DNA of 58,019 nt. Source: Gammaproteobacteria bacterium. Lineage in GTDB: Bacteria; Pseudomonadota; Gammaproteobacteria; Ga0077536. This document shows, one piece after another, positions 35,854 to 44,035 of the stretch (position 1 is its first letter; every line of letters starts with the position of its first letter). The notes below the pieces were generated by a model. It ran no database searches. It saw only the letters and a program-made list of their open reading frames with translations, and was not told the DNA's origin. The position numbers and the translations under genes are program-made. The stretch covers positions 1-58,019 of the forward strand of contig JAIEQK010000098.1 in NCBI GenBank assembly GCA_019747795.1. Reading direction: 5' to 3'.

Positions 35854-37019
35854 TGTCGCGGTCGCGGCTATTTGGACGTCGCATTCACATCTCCGGCAGT
35901 ATTTCGCCTGGCCTTGAGGCGGCGCCAACTGCCGCAGTCGAGCAGACGCGCGCGCTAGTGACGGAATTGGTTGGCGAGTTGGTCCGATGCGGTGCGACCT
36001 TCGTGGTTCCCGTGGACGCAGAGAAATTCCGGGCGGTGGACAGCATGCCTATATGCTTCGACTGGCTGATCTGGCAGGCAATTTACGCCAATCTCGGCTG
36101 CCGTCCCGCGGGCGCGCCAAATCCGCTTGCGATTGCAGTTCAGCATCACAAGACCGAAGACCAGATTCCGGCCGAATTCGAAAGGCTCTGGGACGGTCTG
36201 CGCACCTCGGATCACATCCAGATCGAGAACGTCTCCCACTGGAACATGAACAGCAAGCGGATGGAGGCACAGGCCGGCTGGGGCGACGTTCTGATAGCGG
36301 TGGGCGGTTCGGATGGAGTTATGTACCTCGCGAACCTCTATCACGACGCTGGTAAACCAGTAGTGCCGCTCAATGCAGCCGTTACGCCAGCCAACACCGG
36401 GGCCCGCCGCCTATTTTCCGACATTGGCCTCTCAAGCGCGTACGCGCCGCGCCTATTTCGGGCAACCCACCGGAGTGCGCATTCCTGGGTCAATCACATC
36501 AACTTTACAGCACGCCAATCGGTCGGGGAACGTGCGGCAGCGATCATGGAACTTTTGCAGGCGCTCGAAAGGCCGCGAGCATTCGCCGTGCGACTCTTAA
36601 ATCCTGAGCATGAGGACTTTACGGATGTTCAGTCGTTCTTTGAAACGATAGTGCAGCCGGTCATCGAAGACGAGCTAGGCTATACGCTGACCGTGGTCGA
36701 CGGGCGTCAGCCCTACGAACACGCCCGAATCGACCAAGAAATTTTCGCGAAACTTCACCGAAGCAGCGTCGTGCTCGCCGATGTAACGGGCATGCGGCCA
36801 AACTGCTTTCTTGAACTTGGATACGCGCTGGGACGCGAGTTACCCACAATAGTAACGGCTAGAAAGGGCAGCTCCCTGCCGTTCGATATATACACCTTCG
36901 CCGGTCTGCTGTGGGAGACGAACGGTTCGGTTGAGGGGCGTCGTCGAATCTTTCGCGAGCATTGGGAGGCCGTTAAGAATCGTCCACCATTAGTGCAAGC
37001 GGAGTCCTTGGTCTCGTGA
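35853..37019 (+). CDS. Predicted CBASS effector, SLOG domain plus TIR-like/deoxyribosyltransferase-like domain
   Basis: A 388-aa protein with two Rossmann-type parts. Residues 8-185 look like a SLOG/LOG-type domain: RRIHISGSI at the start and DVLIAVGGSDGVMYLANLYHDAGKPVVPL near 144-172, the phosphate-binding GG-x-G region. Residues 228-388 look like the TIR-like/nucleoside-deoxyribosyltransferase fold: VVLADVTGMRPNCFLELGYALG near 306-326, with a conserved Glu near 321. Such folds sense nucleotides and hydrolyse NAD or nucleosides. The position where known type III systems have NucC suggests it is the killing effector; this is inference. Confidence 0.75.
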   Translation: MSRSRLFGRRIHISGSISPGLEAAPTAAVEQTRALVTELVGELVRCGATFVVPVDAEKFRAVDSMPICFDWLIWQAIYANLGCRPAGAPNPLAIAVQHHKTEDQIPAEFERLWDGLRTSDHIQIENVSHWNMNSKRMEAQAGWGDVLIAVGGSDGVMYLANLYHDAGKPVVPLNAAVTPANTGARRLFSDIGLSSAYAPRLFRATHRSAHSWVNHINFTARQSVGERAAAIMELLQALERPRAFAVRLLNPEHEDFTDVQSFFETIVQPVIEDELGYTLTVVDGRQPYEHARIDQEIFAKLHRSSVVLADVTGMRPNCFLELGYALGRELPTIVTARKGSSLPFDIYTFAGLLWETNGSVEGRRRIFREHWEAVKNRPPLVQAESLVS

Positions 37020-37564
37020 ACGCGCAGCGTGACATCTTCGTTTCAGTCGATGTCGAGACGGCAGGGCCGGTTCCGGGTGAGTACAGCCTACTCTCGATCG
37101 GCGCTTGCGACGTGGAAAACGAAGACCGCACGTTCTCCTGCGAGCTGAAACCCATCAACCACAATGCCGACCCAGCGGCGTTGCAGGTGACAGGATTGTC
37201 CCTCGACGTTCTTGAGAGGACTGGGCTAACACCCGAGGAGGCGATGGAACGGTTCGACATCTGGGCAAGGGGCCTAGCGCCGGCTGACGAGTCGCTTGTC
37301 TTCGTAGGCCTCAACGCTCCCTTCGACTGGTCTTTCGTGAACTACTATTTTCACCGATACCTCGGACGAAACCCTTTCGGCTTCACCGCTCTCGACATCA
37401 AGGCATACTACATGGGCGTGACTGGTTGCAACTGGGCCGATACGCGGTCAAGCCGCATGTCGGCGTCGCTGAAACCCGGTAGGACGTCGAATCACAAGGC
37501 CCTAGGTGACGCCCTATATCAAGCTGAATTGTTTCGCCTGATTCGCGAGAAAAAGTTCGATTGA
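37016..37564 (+). CDS. DEDDh 3'-5' exonuclease, CBASS accessory
   Basis: DnaQ-like exonuclease of 182 aa. All five catalytic residues are visible: D12 and E14 in VDVETAG, D104 in NAPFDWSFVN, H160 and D165 in SNHKALGDA. Exonucleases of this class are known as accessory genes in some CBASS operons, where they may trim signal nucleotides or viral nucleic acid; the substrate here is unknown. GTG start overlaps the effector stop (GTGA), so it is the last coupled gene of the five-gene operon. Confidence 0.9.
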   Translation: MNAQRDIFVSVDVETAGPVPGEYSLLSIGACDVENEDRTFSCELKPINHNADPAALQVTGLSLDVLERTGLTPEEAMERFDIWARGLAPADESLVFVGLNAPFDWSFVNYYFHRYLGRNPFGFTALDIKAYYMGVTGCNWADTRSSRMSASLKPGRTSNHKALGDALYQAELFRLIREKKFD

Positions 37565-37839
37565 GCGAAAATCAGTGCTCATCCGACCCGGGCAGTGCCT
37601 AACTTCGACCTCCTAGTTCGTACCTCAGGATTTCCGGAAAAGCAGGCGTTTCTCTAGCACCTGCCAATGCCATTCGATTGTGTCCGACACTTTCTGACGC
37701 AATTCCGTATCTCCTAAGCAAAGGCCATGCGTCGAGCGACGATGCGCGGTCCCTTTCGCCGATTAATTTCGGTTGGCTCACTGGCTGACGAAGAGACAAG
37801 CCCGCCTAGCCAACTGTCCACGTACTAGAGGTGACGCGC

Positions 37840-38067
37840 ATGCAACCGAAAATCCAAAACGAAATGGCAATCCTCCGGCGCCGGCAGGTAGAGCAGCGCA
37901 CTGGCCTGTCCCGTAGTACCCTGTACCAATACATCAAGGAAGGTAACTTTCCGAAACCCGTACCACTTGGTCCGCGCGCGGTGGGTTGGCTTGAGTCAGA
38001 TGTCTGCGATTGGATCGCGTCGCGGATACGGATTGCCCAAAATGGAGGCACGCGCCCCACGCTTTAG
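37840..38067 (+). CDS. AlpA-family regulator / excisionase
   Basis: A 75-aa MerR-like HTH protein: ILRRRQVEQRTGLSRSTLYQYIKEGNFPKPVPLGPRAVGWLESDVCDWI covers the classical AlpA fold, including the FPKPV turn and the W-x-x-x-[DE]V-x-x-W end. AlpA proteins regulate integrase genes or act as excision factors in P4-like islands and ICEs. The ATG at 37,840 has GAGGTG six bases upstream; a GTG at 37,831 lies within that site and is less likely. It faces the integrase gene. Confidence 0.9.
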   Translation: MQPKIQNEMAILRRRQVEQRTGLSRSTLYQYIKEGNFPKPVPLGPRAVGWLESDVCDWIASRIRIAQNGGTRPTL

Positions 38068-38070
38068 GCA

Positions 38071-38092
38071 CTGCGGGTTCAATTCCCCGCAG
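38071..38092. repeat. Stem-loop, first of a pair
   Basis: CTGCGGG and CCCGCAG form a perfect 7-bp stem around an eight-base loop, four bases after the alpA stop. The adjacent GCAGC-TT-GCTGC makes a second overlapping palindrome. The same base combination returns at 38,146, so this looks like one half of a REP-type pair. Confidence 0.5.
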
Positions 38093-38145
38093 CTTGCTGC
38101 GAACAGTTCTTTCGCGATGCGAAGCGGGCGAGCGAAATTAATATT

Positions 38146-38172
38146 CCGCTGCTTGCAGCGGGGATTTTTATT
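38146..38172 (+). terminator. Probable rho-independent terminator after alpA
   Basis: CCGCTG-cttg-CAGCGG (38,146-38,161), extended by wobble pairs, is followed by GGATTTTTATT. It would end alpA transcription. On the other strand the A/T-rich AATTAATAT in front of the stem could also end the integrase message. Confidence 0.65.
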
Positions 38173-38391
38173 ACGACGAGACGGCCTTTGAGAGCTTTTC
38201 GTCCTTAGGTATGGCAATGCCGACTGCCGACCTGTAAATGTACGGCATCGAACAAAATATCCGACTGAAACGCATCGCTCTTCACAGGGGTGCTGCCTTG
38301 CGAGTGAGTGTTACTGCGCCCGACTTGATTCGCGCGCCCTACGCGATGGCGCGGATAGGGCGCTTGAATAGGCACATTCGCGATTTACCAT

Positions 38392-39654
38392 TTACGCGGC
38401 AATGGTCTTGCTACTCTGCAAAGGAACTATCTTCGCGTCTCGTTGCGCGGCAGCAAGTTGCTTGCCCCACCAATTGAACATTTCCACACGCTGTTCGAAT
38501 CGTTCGCCACGATCATAGGCACGAGCAACCTCGTTGTCGTGAGCGTGGTCGAGAGCCAATTCCACTGCGTCGCGGGCAAATCCGTTATCGCGTGCCAATG
38601 TCGAAAATGCGCTGCGCCAACCGTGTGGAGAATGCTTACCTTCGAGCCGCAAGGTTACTCGGTAGGCCTTTTCGATGGATTCACGACCGATGTGCGAATC
38701 ATGAACAGGAGAGGGAAATACAAAACCCCGACCGCCAGATCGGCCGCGCCATTGTCGAAGCTCCTCGGCAATTTCCGGGCCAAGTGGCAGTCGGTGGTCA
38801 GTGTCTCTGGTGGCGACCTTCATTTTGGCCCGTGGAATGACCCAAACGGGCTGGTCACCGTCGAGGTCAATTTCTAGCCATTCGGCGTTCACTACGTTTC
38901 CGATACGTCCAGCCGTGAAGGCACATAGACGGTGCGCCATACGCACGGAAGGCGACAGTCGCGCCATCTCCGCACGACGTAGGATATCCCCTAGTGCCGA
39001 CCACTCCAGTAGCGCTGGTAGGCGGCCAGAGTCCTTCTTTCGTGGAAGAATTTCCCTGGCAGGCCCTGCGGGATTGTCGTGGCATAGCCCTTTTGCCTGA
39101 GCAAATCGAAAGACGCCATTCACGTGCTGGAGGATCCGTGTCGCTGTTTCCAGCACATCACGTTTATTGATGTCCTCAATCGCCTTGGCGACCATGGCCG
39201 GGGTGATACTTGAGATAGGGAGACTGCGGAGAGCTGGGTATATGTCCCGCTCTAGTGCTCGTTCTGATTTGAGGAAATGACGAGCACTCCATTCCTGTTT
39301 TTTCATCGCCAGCCATTCCCGAGCGACTGCGGCAAATGTGTTGTCGGAACTGGCCCCTGTCGCCGCGCGGTTGACGCGGCGCGCAGTGACCGGATCTCTC
39401 CCTTCCAGCAATAGTGACTTCACTTCCCCTAGTTCTACTCGCGCTGCGGCCAAGCTGACCAACGGATAGGGGCCAATTGAGTAGATCTTTTCGAGGCCGC
39501 CGATCCGGTATTTCACTCGCCAGGTCATCCCGCCACCTGGGGTTGCGAATAGATGTAGGCCACCGCCGTCCGCGAGCTTCTTGCCGCGCTCTGCGCGCCC
39601 TACGAAGGCTTTTACCGCCTTATCAGTGAGTTTTCCTCCGATACCCCCAGCCAT
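38392..39654 (-). CDS. int: P4-type tyrosine integrase
   Basis: Site-specific recombinase of 420 aa with an N-terminal DUF4102-like arm-binding domain (KLTDKAVKAFVG, KKLADGGGLHLFATPGGGMTWRVKYR) and a C-terminal catalytic domain: Arg in TAGRIGNVVNAEWLEIDL, HGWRSAF (H-x-x-R) and the C-terminal Tyr in VARAYDRGERFEQRV. It would insert the element into the 3' end of ssrA. ATG 39,654 has TGAGGAA eight bases upstream; the open frame extends another 26 codons to 39,732 without family features. Transcribed away from ssrA. Confidence 0.95.
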   Translation of the reverse strand: MAGGIGGKLTDKAVKAFVGRAERGKKLADGGGLHLFATPGGGMTWRVKYRIGGLEKIYSIGPYPLVSLAAARVELGEVKSLLLEGRDPVTARRVNRAATGASSDNTFAAVAREWLAMKKQEWSARHFLKSERALERDIYPALRSLPISSITPAMVAKAIEDINKRDVLETATRILQHVNGVFRFAQAKGLCHDNPAGPAREILPRKKDSGRLPALLEWSALGDILRRAEMARLSPSVRMAHRLCAFTAGRIGNVVNAEWLEIDLDGDQPVWVIPRAKMKVATRDTDHRLPLGPEIAEELRQWRGRSGGRGFVFPSPVHDSHIGRESIEKAYRVTLRLEGKHSPHGWRSAFSTLARDNGFARDAVELALDHAHDNEVARAYDRGERFEQRVEMFNWWGKQLAAAQRDAKIVPLQSSKTIAA

Positions 39655-39770
39655 ATAAATTTCCTCAGTCCGTTTTCGGGAAATACCCCCATCAATACCC
39701 CCATTGTGCTCGGCTGTTACTGGGAAGTGCAAGCCTTTGCCGGACCTTAACTTTATGGATTACCAAAGAA

Positions 39771-39793
39771 AACGCCGTCTCTAGGACGGCGTT
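39771..39793 (-). terminator. Terminator for ssrA, lying on the island side
   Basis: On the minus strand AACGCCGTC and GACGGCGTT form a 9-bp stem with a five-base loop followed by TTCTTTGG. It lies 22 bases beyond the tmRNA CCA end, in DNA that should belong to the integrated element or to the att site. Confidence 0.75.
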
Positions 39794-39814
39794 GGAACTT
39801 ACTGGAAGTGCTTT

Positions 39815-39850
39815 TGGTGGAGGCGGCGGGAGTCGAACCCGCGTCCGCAA
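39815..39850. other. Presumed attachment site at the ssrA 3' end
   Basis: The integrase gene begins 160 bases from the ssrA 3' end, and P4-type integrases commonly use this tRNA-like end. The crossover core should lie in the T-arm and acceptor region (GGAGGCGGCGGGAGTCGAACCC on this strand is in part 39,819-39,840). The partner repeat must lie beyond the left edge; I saw no second copy in the window. Confidence 0.55.
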
Positions 39851-40177
39851 GCCCTCCGCCGTCGGATCTACATGCTTATCCGGATCTTTGTTTTAACTGG
39901 CTGCTACCCGACCGGCAGGGAAGACAGACAGCGAGTCCAGTATTTTTTTAGCGCTTCCGCCCTGGACGAGCTTCCACGCGATCTCGTGAGAAGTTACGCC
40001 CGGAGGCTGCACGCACGAGCACGGCTGCAGTCGGACGGCACCCTACTGGGTTTTAAGCAGCGAGTGCGTAGTTGTCGTCGTTGGCAACTATATTGGTTGC
40101 AGGTGGATTTACGAGGTGTCCTACCCCTCGGCATGCCCCTTCGGTTTCATGACCCACGTCGAAACCGTGACGCCCCC
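39815..40177 (-). ncRNA. ssrA: Transfer-messenger RNA (ssrA)
   Basis: One-piece tmRNA of about 363 nt. The 5' end GGGGGCG (40,177 inward) pairs with CGCCTCC before the CCA at 39,815 to make a 7-bp acceptor stem. The T-arm GCGGGTTCGACTCCCGC is present, as is the 5' GGTTTCGACG. The reading frame gives the tag A-N-D-D-N-Y-A-L-A-A and TAA (40,053-40,085), a typical gammaproteobacterial tag. tmRNA with SmpB frees stalled ribosomes. smpB lies just upstream on the same strand. The gene remains intact although an element is inserted next to it. Confidence 0.96.
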
Positions 40178-40233
40178 TTGAGATCGTTGGTTGAACGGCA
40201 GTCTACAGGAAAGCCGGGGTGACCGGCGAACCT

Positions 40234-40257
40234 CGAGCAGGCTCGCAAGCCCGCTCG
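40234..40257. repeat. Stem-loop between smpB and ssrA
   Basis: CGAGCAGGCT-cgca-AGCCCGCTCG forms a 10-bp stem with one G-U pair and no T-run on either strand. It lies between the smpB stop and the ssrA start; it may be a REP-type sequence or part of the message end. Confidence 0.5.
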
Positions 40258-40273
40258 GAGATGAAAATGGGGA

Positions 40274-40756
40274 TCAGCGCCCGCCTTTCAAGAGGCGGCC
40301 CTTCTCCCGTCCCCAGTCACGTTCCTTCTCGGCGGCCCGCTTGTCGTGCTGCTTCTTGCCGCGGGCCATGCCGATGTCGACCTTCACCCGGCCGTTCTTC
40401 CAGTACATGGCGAGCGCAATGGCGGTCATGCCCTTGCGCTCGATGGCGCCCATCATGCGGTCGATTTCGACGCGGTGCATGAGCAGCTTGCGGCTGCGCT
40501 GGGGATCCGGGTTGACGTGGGTCGAGGCGGAGGCGAGGGGACTGATCTGCACGCCCCACAGGAAGGCTTCGCCGTTCTTGAACTGCACGAAGGCGTCCCG
40601 CAGCTGCACCTTGCCGGCGCGGATGCTCTTCAGCTCCCAGCCCTCCAGCACGATCCCGGCTTCGTAGTTGTCGTCGATCGTGTAGTCGTGCCGCGCCTTG
40701 CGGTTCTGGGCGATGGTGGCGGGCGGCTGCTTGGCCTTGTTGGATTTGCCGCTCAT
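40274..40756 (-). CDS. smpB: SsrA-binding protein SmpB
   Basis: tmRNA partner of 160 aa that guides it into stalled ribosomes. The OB-fold core is seen in [39 protein letters not shown] (about 20-58), with [13 protein letters not shown], and the basic C-terminal tail with [14 protein letters not shown] and RDWGREKGR. Length is normal and the start is the first ATG. It lies 97 bases upstream of ssrA on the same strand. Confidence 0.97.
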   Translation of the reverse strand: MSGKSNKAKQPPATIAQNRKARHDYTIDDNYEAGIVLEGWELKSIRAGKVQLRDAFVQFKNGEAFLWGVQISPLASASTHVNPDPQRSRKLLMHRVEIDRMMGAIERKGMTAIALAMYWKNGRVKVDIGMARGKKQHDKRAAEKERDWGREKGRLLKGGR

Positions 40757-40947
40757 GGGCTGGGGTCGTCGGTCTTCGGCGCTGGCAGGGTGGGCGCGGA
40801 GTATAGCCGAGTCGGCGCGGGTCGGTCGCAGGCGGACGGAGGCCCGTGAGGGCGGGATAGTGCGGCCGCCGGCAGGACGCCGGCGGAACGCGGATCAGCG
40901 GCACCGCGGGCTCGCGACCACCTGGGCCACGAGCCTCGCCGGGCGCC

Positions 40948-41208
40948 TCAGCGCATCTGGTTGCTTTCGCGCTCGCGTGCTTCGTTGACCTTCATGCTGC
41001 GCCCGTTCAGGGTGCGCTGGTTCAAGGTACGCACGGCGTCCTGGCCCTGGCTCGCGTTCGGCATTTCGACGAAGGCAAAGCCCTTCGACTCACCCGACAT
41101 GCGGTCCTTGATGAGGGACACACGCGACACGTCGCCCGAGGCGGAGAACGCCTCACGCAGGTCTTCTTCGGTCACGTTGTAGGCCAGGTTGCCAACATAG
41201 ATATTCAT
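40948..41208 (-). CDS. RRM-type RNA-binding protein
   Basis: A single RNA-recognition motif of 86 aa. RNP2 is NIYVGNLAY (residues 2-10) and RNP1 is SKGFAFVEM (about 41-49), with conserved Asp and Gly between. It ends in a short basic tail (NEARERESNQMR). Such single-RRM proteins are common in proteobacteria and cyanobacteria and are often cold-induced; its RNA target is unknown. ATG 41,208 follows a GCGAGACGAACATC leader. The 239-base gap to the kinase gene upstream is AT-richer and may carry a promoter and leader. Confidence 0.92.
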   Translation of the reverse strand: MNIYVGNLAYNVTEEDLREAFSASGDVSRVSLIKDRMSGESKGFAFVEMPNASQGQDAVRTLNQRTLNGRSMKVNEARERESNQMR

Positions 41209-41446
41209 GATGTTCGTCTCGCAAAAAATTGAATGATGTCGTGCGTTGTTCATTCGTCGCGCGATCCGGAGCCAAAGACACAAGTATTCCGGATTCTTGC
41301 GCTAAAGAAGCTGCCGACGAGACGAAGCCAGAGGGCGGGCTTGATTAGAAGCGCGCGCCCTGTGGTGTTGGCGGACGCGCGAAGTCGATGGATTGGAGCA
41401 TACGCGCATTCCACGCGCGTTGATAGCGAAATCTTTTTCGTGATTG

Positions 41447-43849
41447 TCAGCGCTGACGCACGCCGAGCGTCAATTGCTTGACCAGCGTGTTGAGGAGCTG
41501 CACTTCCTGCGCGTTCACCGCGATCTGATTCGCCGTGGTGTCGGCGTAGATCACGCCGATGCATACCTTGTTCACCACGATCGCGAACACCAGTACCGAA
41601 CGCGGATGGGTGAGATCGCGGCACCAGCTGGGAATCGCCTCGCGATAGCGTGGATCGTCGGTGTCGACGATCACCGCGTTGCGCCCGCGCAGAACGGCCT
41701 GGTTGAACACGTCGTCACCCGATCCCGGTTTGAACTCGAAGCGACTCTTCAACGACTCGGCGTCGTTGCCGAAGCCGAAGCGCGCGATGAAAGACTTGCG
41801 TGCCGGATCGCGGATCAGGAGCAATACGTGATCGAAGCCCATGCTGCGGAACAAGGCCTCCAGCACCATGGTGAACATATCGTTCAGGGAGGCGCGTTCG
41901 AGAATGGCGTTGGTCAGTTCGGCGATGGCGTTGGTCAGAAAACTGTGGCGTCGAACGTCACGCTCGGCCTCGGTTTCGACAAGGAAGCGCGCGGTCGCCT
42001 CGGCGGTGCTCATGAAGTCCGGATCGATGTCATCGAAGGCGCCGGTGGCGCCGGTCGGTACTTCGTCGCGCATCGCGCGTTCCACCTTGCCGAGCAGCGG
42101 CGCGTGGGCGAGTTCCGCGCGGATCATGCCCGCGTACTCGCGCGTCGCCTCTACCGCCTCCACGACCGTGGCCTTGAGTTTCGCGGTGTCGAGTTTCACG
42201 CAGTCGCCGTAGCGATCGAGCAGTGCGCGCAGCTTCTGCTCGAGTTCGCGCGAATCGCCGGCGGCGACTTCGGCGACCTCGTTGCTGAAGGCGCTGTACT
42301 GCGCGATGAGCATGTCGGGCGTGCCGCCGGCCTTGACGCGTCCGGGGCGCGGCGGGCGCATGCACTGGATCATCTTGTCGGGCAGGTTCCACTCGCGCGC
42401 GATGGCGATGCCGAACTCGTGGAGATCCGCGCCGAACACCTCGCGCGCGGCCGTCGCCTCGTCCAGCCCACGACTCTCCACCAGGCCCTGCACCTCGCGG
42501 TACTCCTCGGGGAAGTAGTAGATGGCGAGATGGCGGCCCAGGCGGTGGAACATCGCGCCGATGAAGGCCTCCTCGGAGTTGAAGCGCGGCTGTTCGTTCA
42601 GGCACACCCGCCGCGCCAGCATGCCGGACAGGAAAGACGTGCAGGCGGCATCCTTCAGTTGACCGGCGTGCTCGCCGTTGCGCATGTGCTCGAAGATCAC
42701 GATGCCGAGCGCGATGGCGCGCACCTGCTCGAGTCCCAGGATCACCACCGCGCGGCTCACCGTGCTGATGGCGCCGCCGTACTGGCCATAGATGGCCGAG
42801 TTCACGACTTTCAGGAGCTTGGTGGTGAGCGCGTAGTCCTTGAGGATGATGCTTGCCAGGTCGTTCAGGTGGCTGGCGGCGCGCACGTCCGCCTTGTTGT
42901 TGATCTCCGAGATGTGGCGCGACACGGCCGGGAAGTCCGGCTTGCGCTGCATACGCCGCTGGAGAAAGGCTATCGCGCCCTTGACGTCGGCCCCGCTCGC
43001 CACTATCGGTGCATCGTTGGTGATCTGCGGCTGCAGGTAGGCGGCCAGCGCGTCGCGCATGGCGCCGGCGCTCTCGAAGCGCTGGGACGGGTCCTTCTCC
43101 AGCCCCTTCATCACGATGGCATCGAGCGCGGCGTCGATGCCTTCGCGCGCCATCGAGGGCGGCAGCACGCGCTCGTTCAGGATCTTGTACATCACCGCCA
43201 TCGGGTTGTCGGCGGTGAACAGCCGACGGCCGGTCAGGAGTTCGTGCATGACCACGGCCAGCGCGAACAGGTCCGACGCCGGGCCGGCCGGCTGGTTGGC
43301 AAGGATCTCCGGCGCGAGGTAGTTGGGCGTGCCGGCGATGTCCTGCTGGCCGGTGGCGTCGTTCAGTACCACCGAGATGCCGAAGTCGAGGATGCGCGGC
43401 TGGTCGTTGTCGTCCAGCAGGATGTTGGCCGGCGTGAGATCGCGATGCAGGATGCCGCGCTGGTGGGCGTAGTGCATGGCGTCCAGCACGCGGGTCATGA
43501 CCTCGACCACGCGCTTCGCCGGCATGGTCTCGCGGCCGCCGATGAAGTCGTGGAGCGGTCTGCCGGGCGCGAACTGGTAGACGAGGTAGGGCGGCTGGTG
43601 ATCGAGTTCGATTTCGAACAGGCCGACGATGTTCGGATGGTCGAGCTTGGCGACGTTGCGCGCTTCGTTCAGCAGCCGGGCCGGGTCGCGAGCGCGCTGG
43701 TTCAGGGTCTTCAACGCCACTTCGCGGTCGAGACGCGGGTCGAAGGCCAGGTAGACGATGCCCTGGCCGCCGCGGCCGAGCACGCGCAGCGGTTCGAAGC
43801 GGCCGACGGCCGCGGGCAGCGCGGGATTGGGCGAAGCGGAGGTGGCCAT
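41447..43849 (-). CDS. Ser/Thr protein kinase fused to HDOD and GAF domains
   Basis: Cytoplasmic regulator of 800 aa. Residues 17-280 are a Hanks-type kinase: GRGGQGIVYLAFD (P-loop), ALKTLN (Lys), RGILHRDLTPANILLDD (catalytic loop) and ILDFGISV (DFG). A HDOD domain follows, about 310-515, with PDFPAVSRHISEINN and AIYGQYGGAISTVSRAVVILG. The last part, about 590-800, is GAF-like (LTNAILERASLNDMFTMVLEAL, then VLVFAIVVNKVCIGVIYADT). No transmembrane segment. HDOD with kinase suggests a role in stress or surface-behaviour signalling; substrate unknown. ATG 43,849 fits the start of the kinase domain. Confidence 0.92.
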   Translation of the reverse strand: MATSASPNPALPAAVGRFEPLRVLGRGGQGIVYLAFDPRLDREVALKTLNQRARDPARLLNEARNVAKLDHPNIVGLFEIELDHQPPYLVYQFAPGRPLHDFIGGRETMPAKRVVEVMTRVLDAMHYAHQRGILHRDLTPANILLDDNDQPRILDFGISVVLNDATGQQDIAGTPNYLAPEILANQPAGPASDLFALAVVMHELLTGRRLFTADNPMAVMYKILNERVLPPSMAREGIDAALDAIVMKGLEKDPSQRFESAGAMRDALAAYLQPQITNDAPIVASGADVKGAIAFLQRRMQRKPDFPAVSRHISEINNKADVRAASHLNDLASIILKDYALTTKLLKVVNSAIYGQYGGAISTVSRAVVILGLEQVRAIALGIVIFEHMRNGEHAGQLKDAACTSFLSGMLARRVCLNEQPRFNSEEAFIGAMFHRLGRHLAIYYFPEEYREVQGLVESRGLDEATAAREVFGADLHEFGIAIAREWNLPDKMIQCMRPPRPGRVKAGGTPDMLIAQYSAFSNEVAEVAAGDSRELEQKLRALLDRYGDCVKLDTAKLKATVVEAVEATREYAGMIRAELAHAPLLGKVERAMRDEVPTGATGAFDDIDPDFMSTAEATARFLVETEAERDVRRHSFLTNAIAELTNAILERASLNDMFTMVLEALFRSMGFDHVLLLIRDPARKSFIARFGFGNDAESLKSRFEFKPGSGDDVFNQAVLRGRNAVIVDTDDPRYREAIPSWCRDLTHPRSVLVFAIVVNKVCIGVIYADTTANQIAVNAQEVQLLNTLVKQLTLGVRQR

Positions 43850-44035
43850 GGGCGTCCTGGATCCTGACCGTTCAAATAACGGCGCTGGCGGCCGCTTACT
43901 TGAGCCGGTGAGTCCTTGTGAGCCCGGTGGGGATCTTCGAAAATGGCAGCCGATGAAGAATGTCTCCTGGTGCCCGCCCATGCGCGGGCAGCGGCCGCGG
44001 TCCGGCCCGCACGTGCAGCCCCACGAGGGGGCCCG

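Noticed and set aside
33505-37564. Alternative reading of que/TGT genes plus CD-NTase as a type IV CBASS
   Set aside because: Type IV CBASS carries QueC- and TGT-like genes beside the CD-NTase. Here they are 26 kb away, on the other strand, with DGQHR, DpdC, QueD and QueE, while the CD-NTase has HORMA and TRIP13, so they are two separate systems.
38070-38100. Possible tRNA 3' end (GGTTCAATTCC) after alpA
   Set aside because: The T-arm does not pair correctly (one extra C), and no acceptor or anticodon arm is found upstream; it is better explained as a hairpin of a repeat pair.
38238-38477. 79-codon open frame between alpA and the integrase
   Set aside because: It overlaps the integrase end on the other strand and has no ribosome binding site or recognisable sequence.
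1-39814. Insertion sequences within the island
   Set aside because: No transposase-like open frame with DDE or HUH motifs and no terminal inverted repeats with target duplication were seen.
41444-43867. 807-codon open frame antisense to the kinase-HDOD-GAF gene
   Set aside because: Same effect of third-position GC bias. The sense protein has complete kinase motifs while the antisense product shows none.
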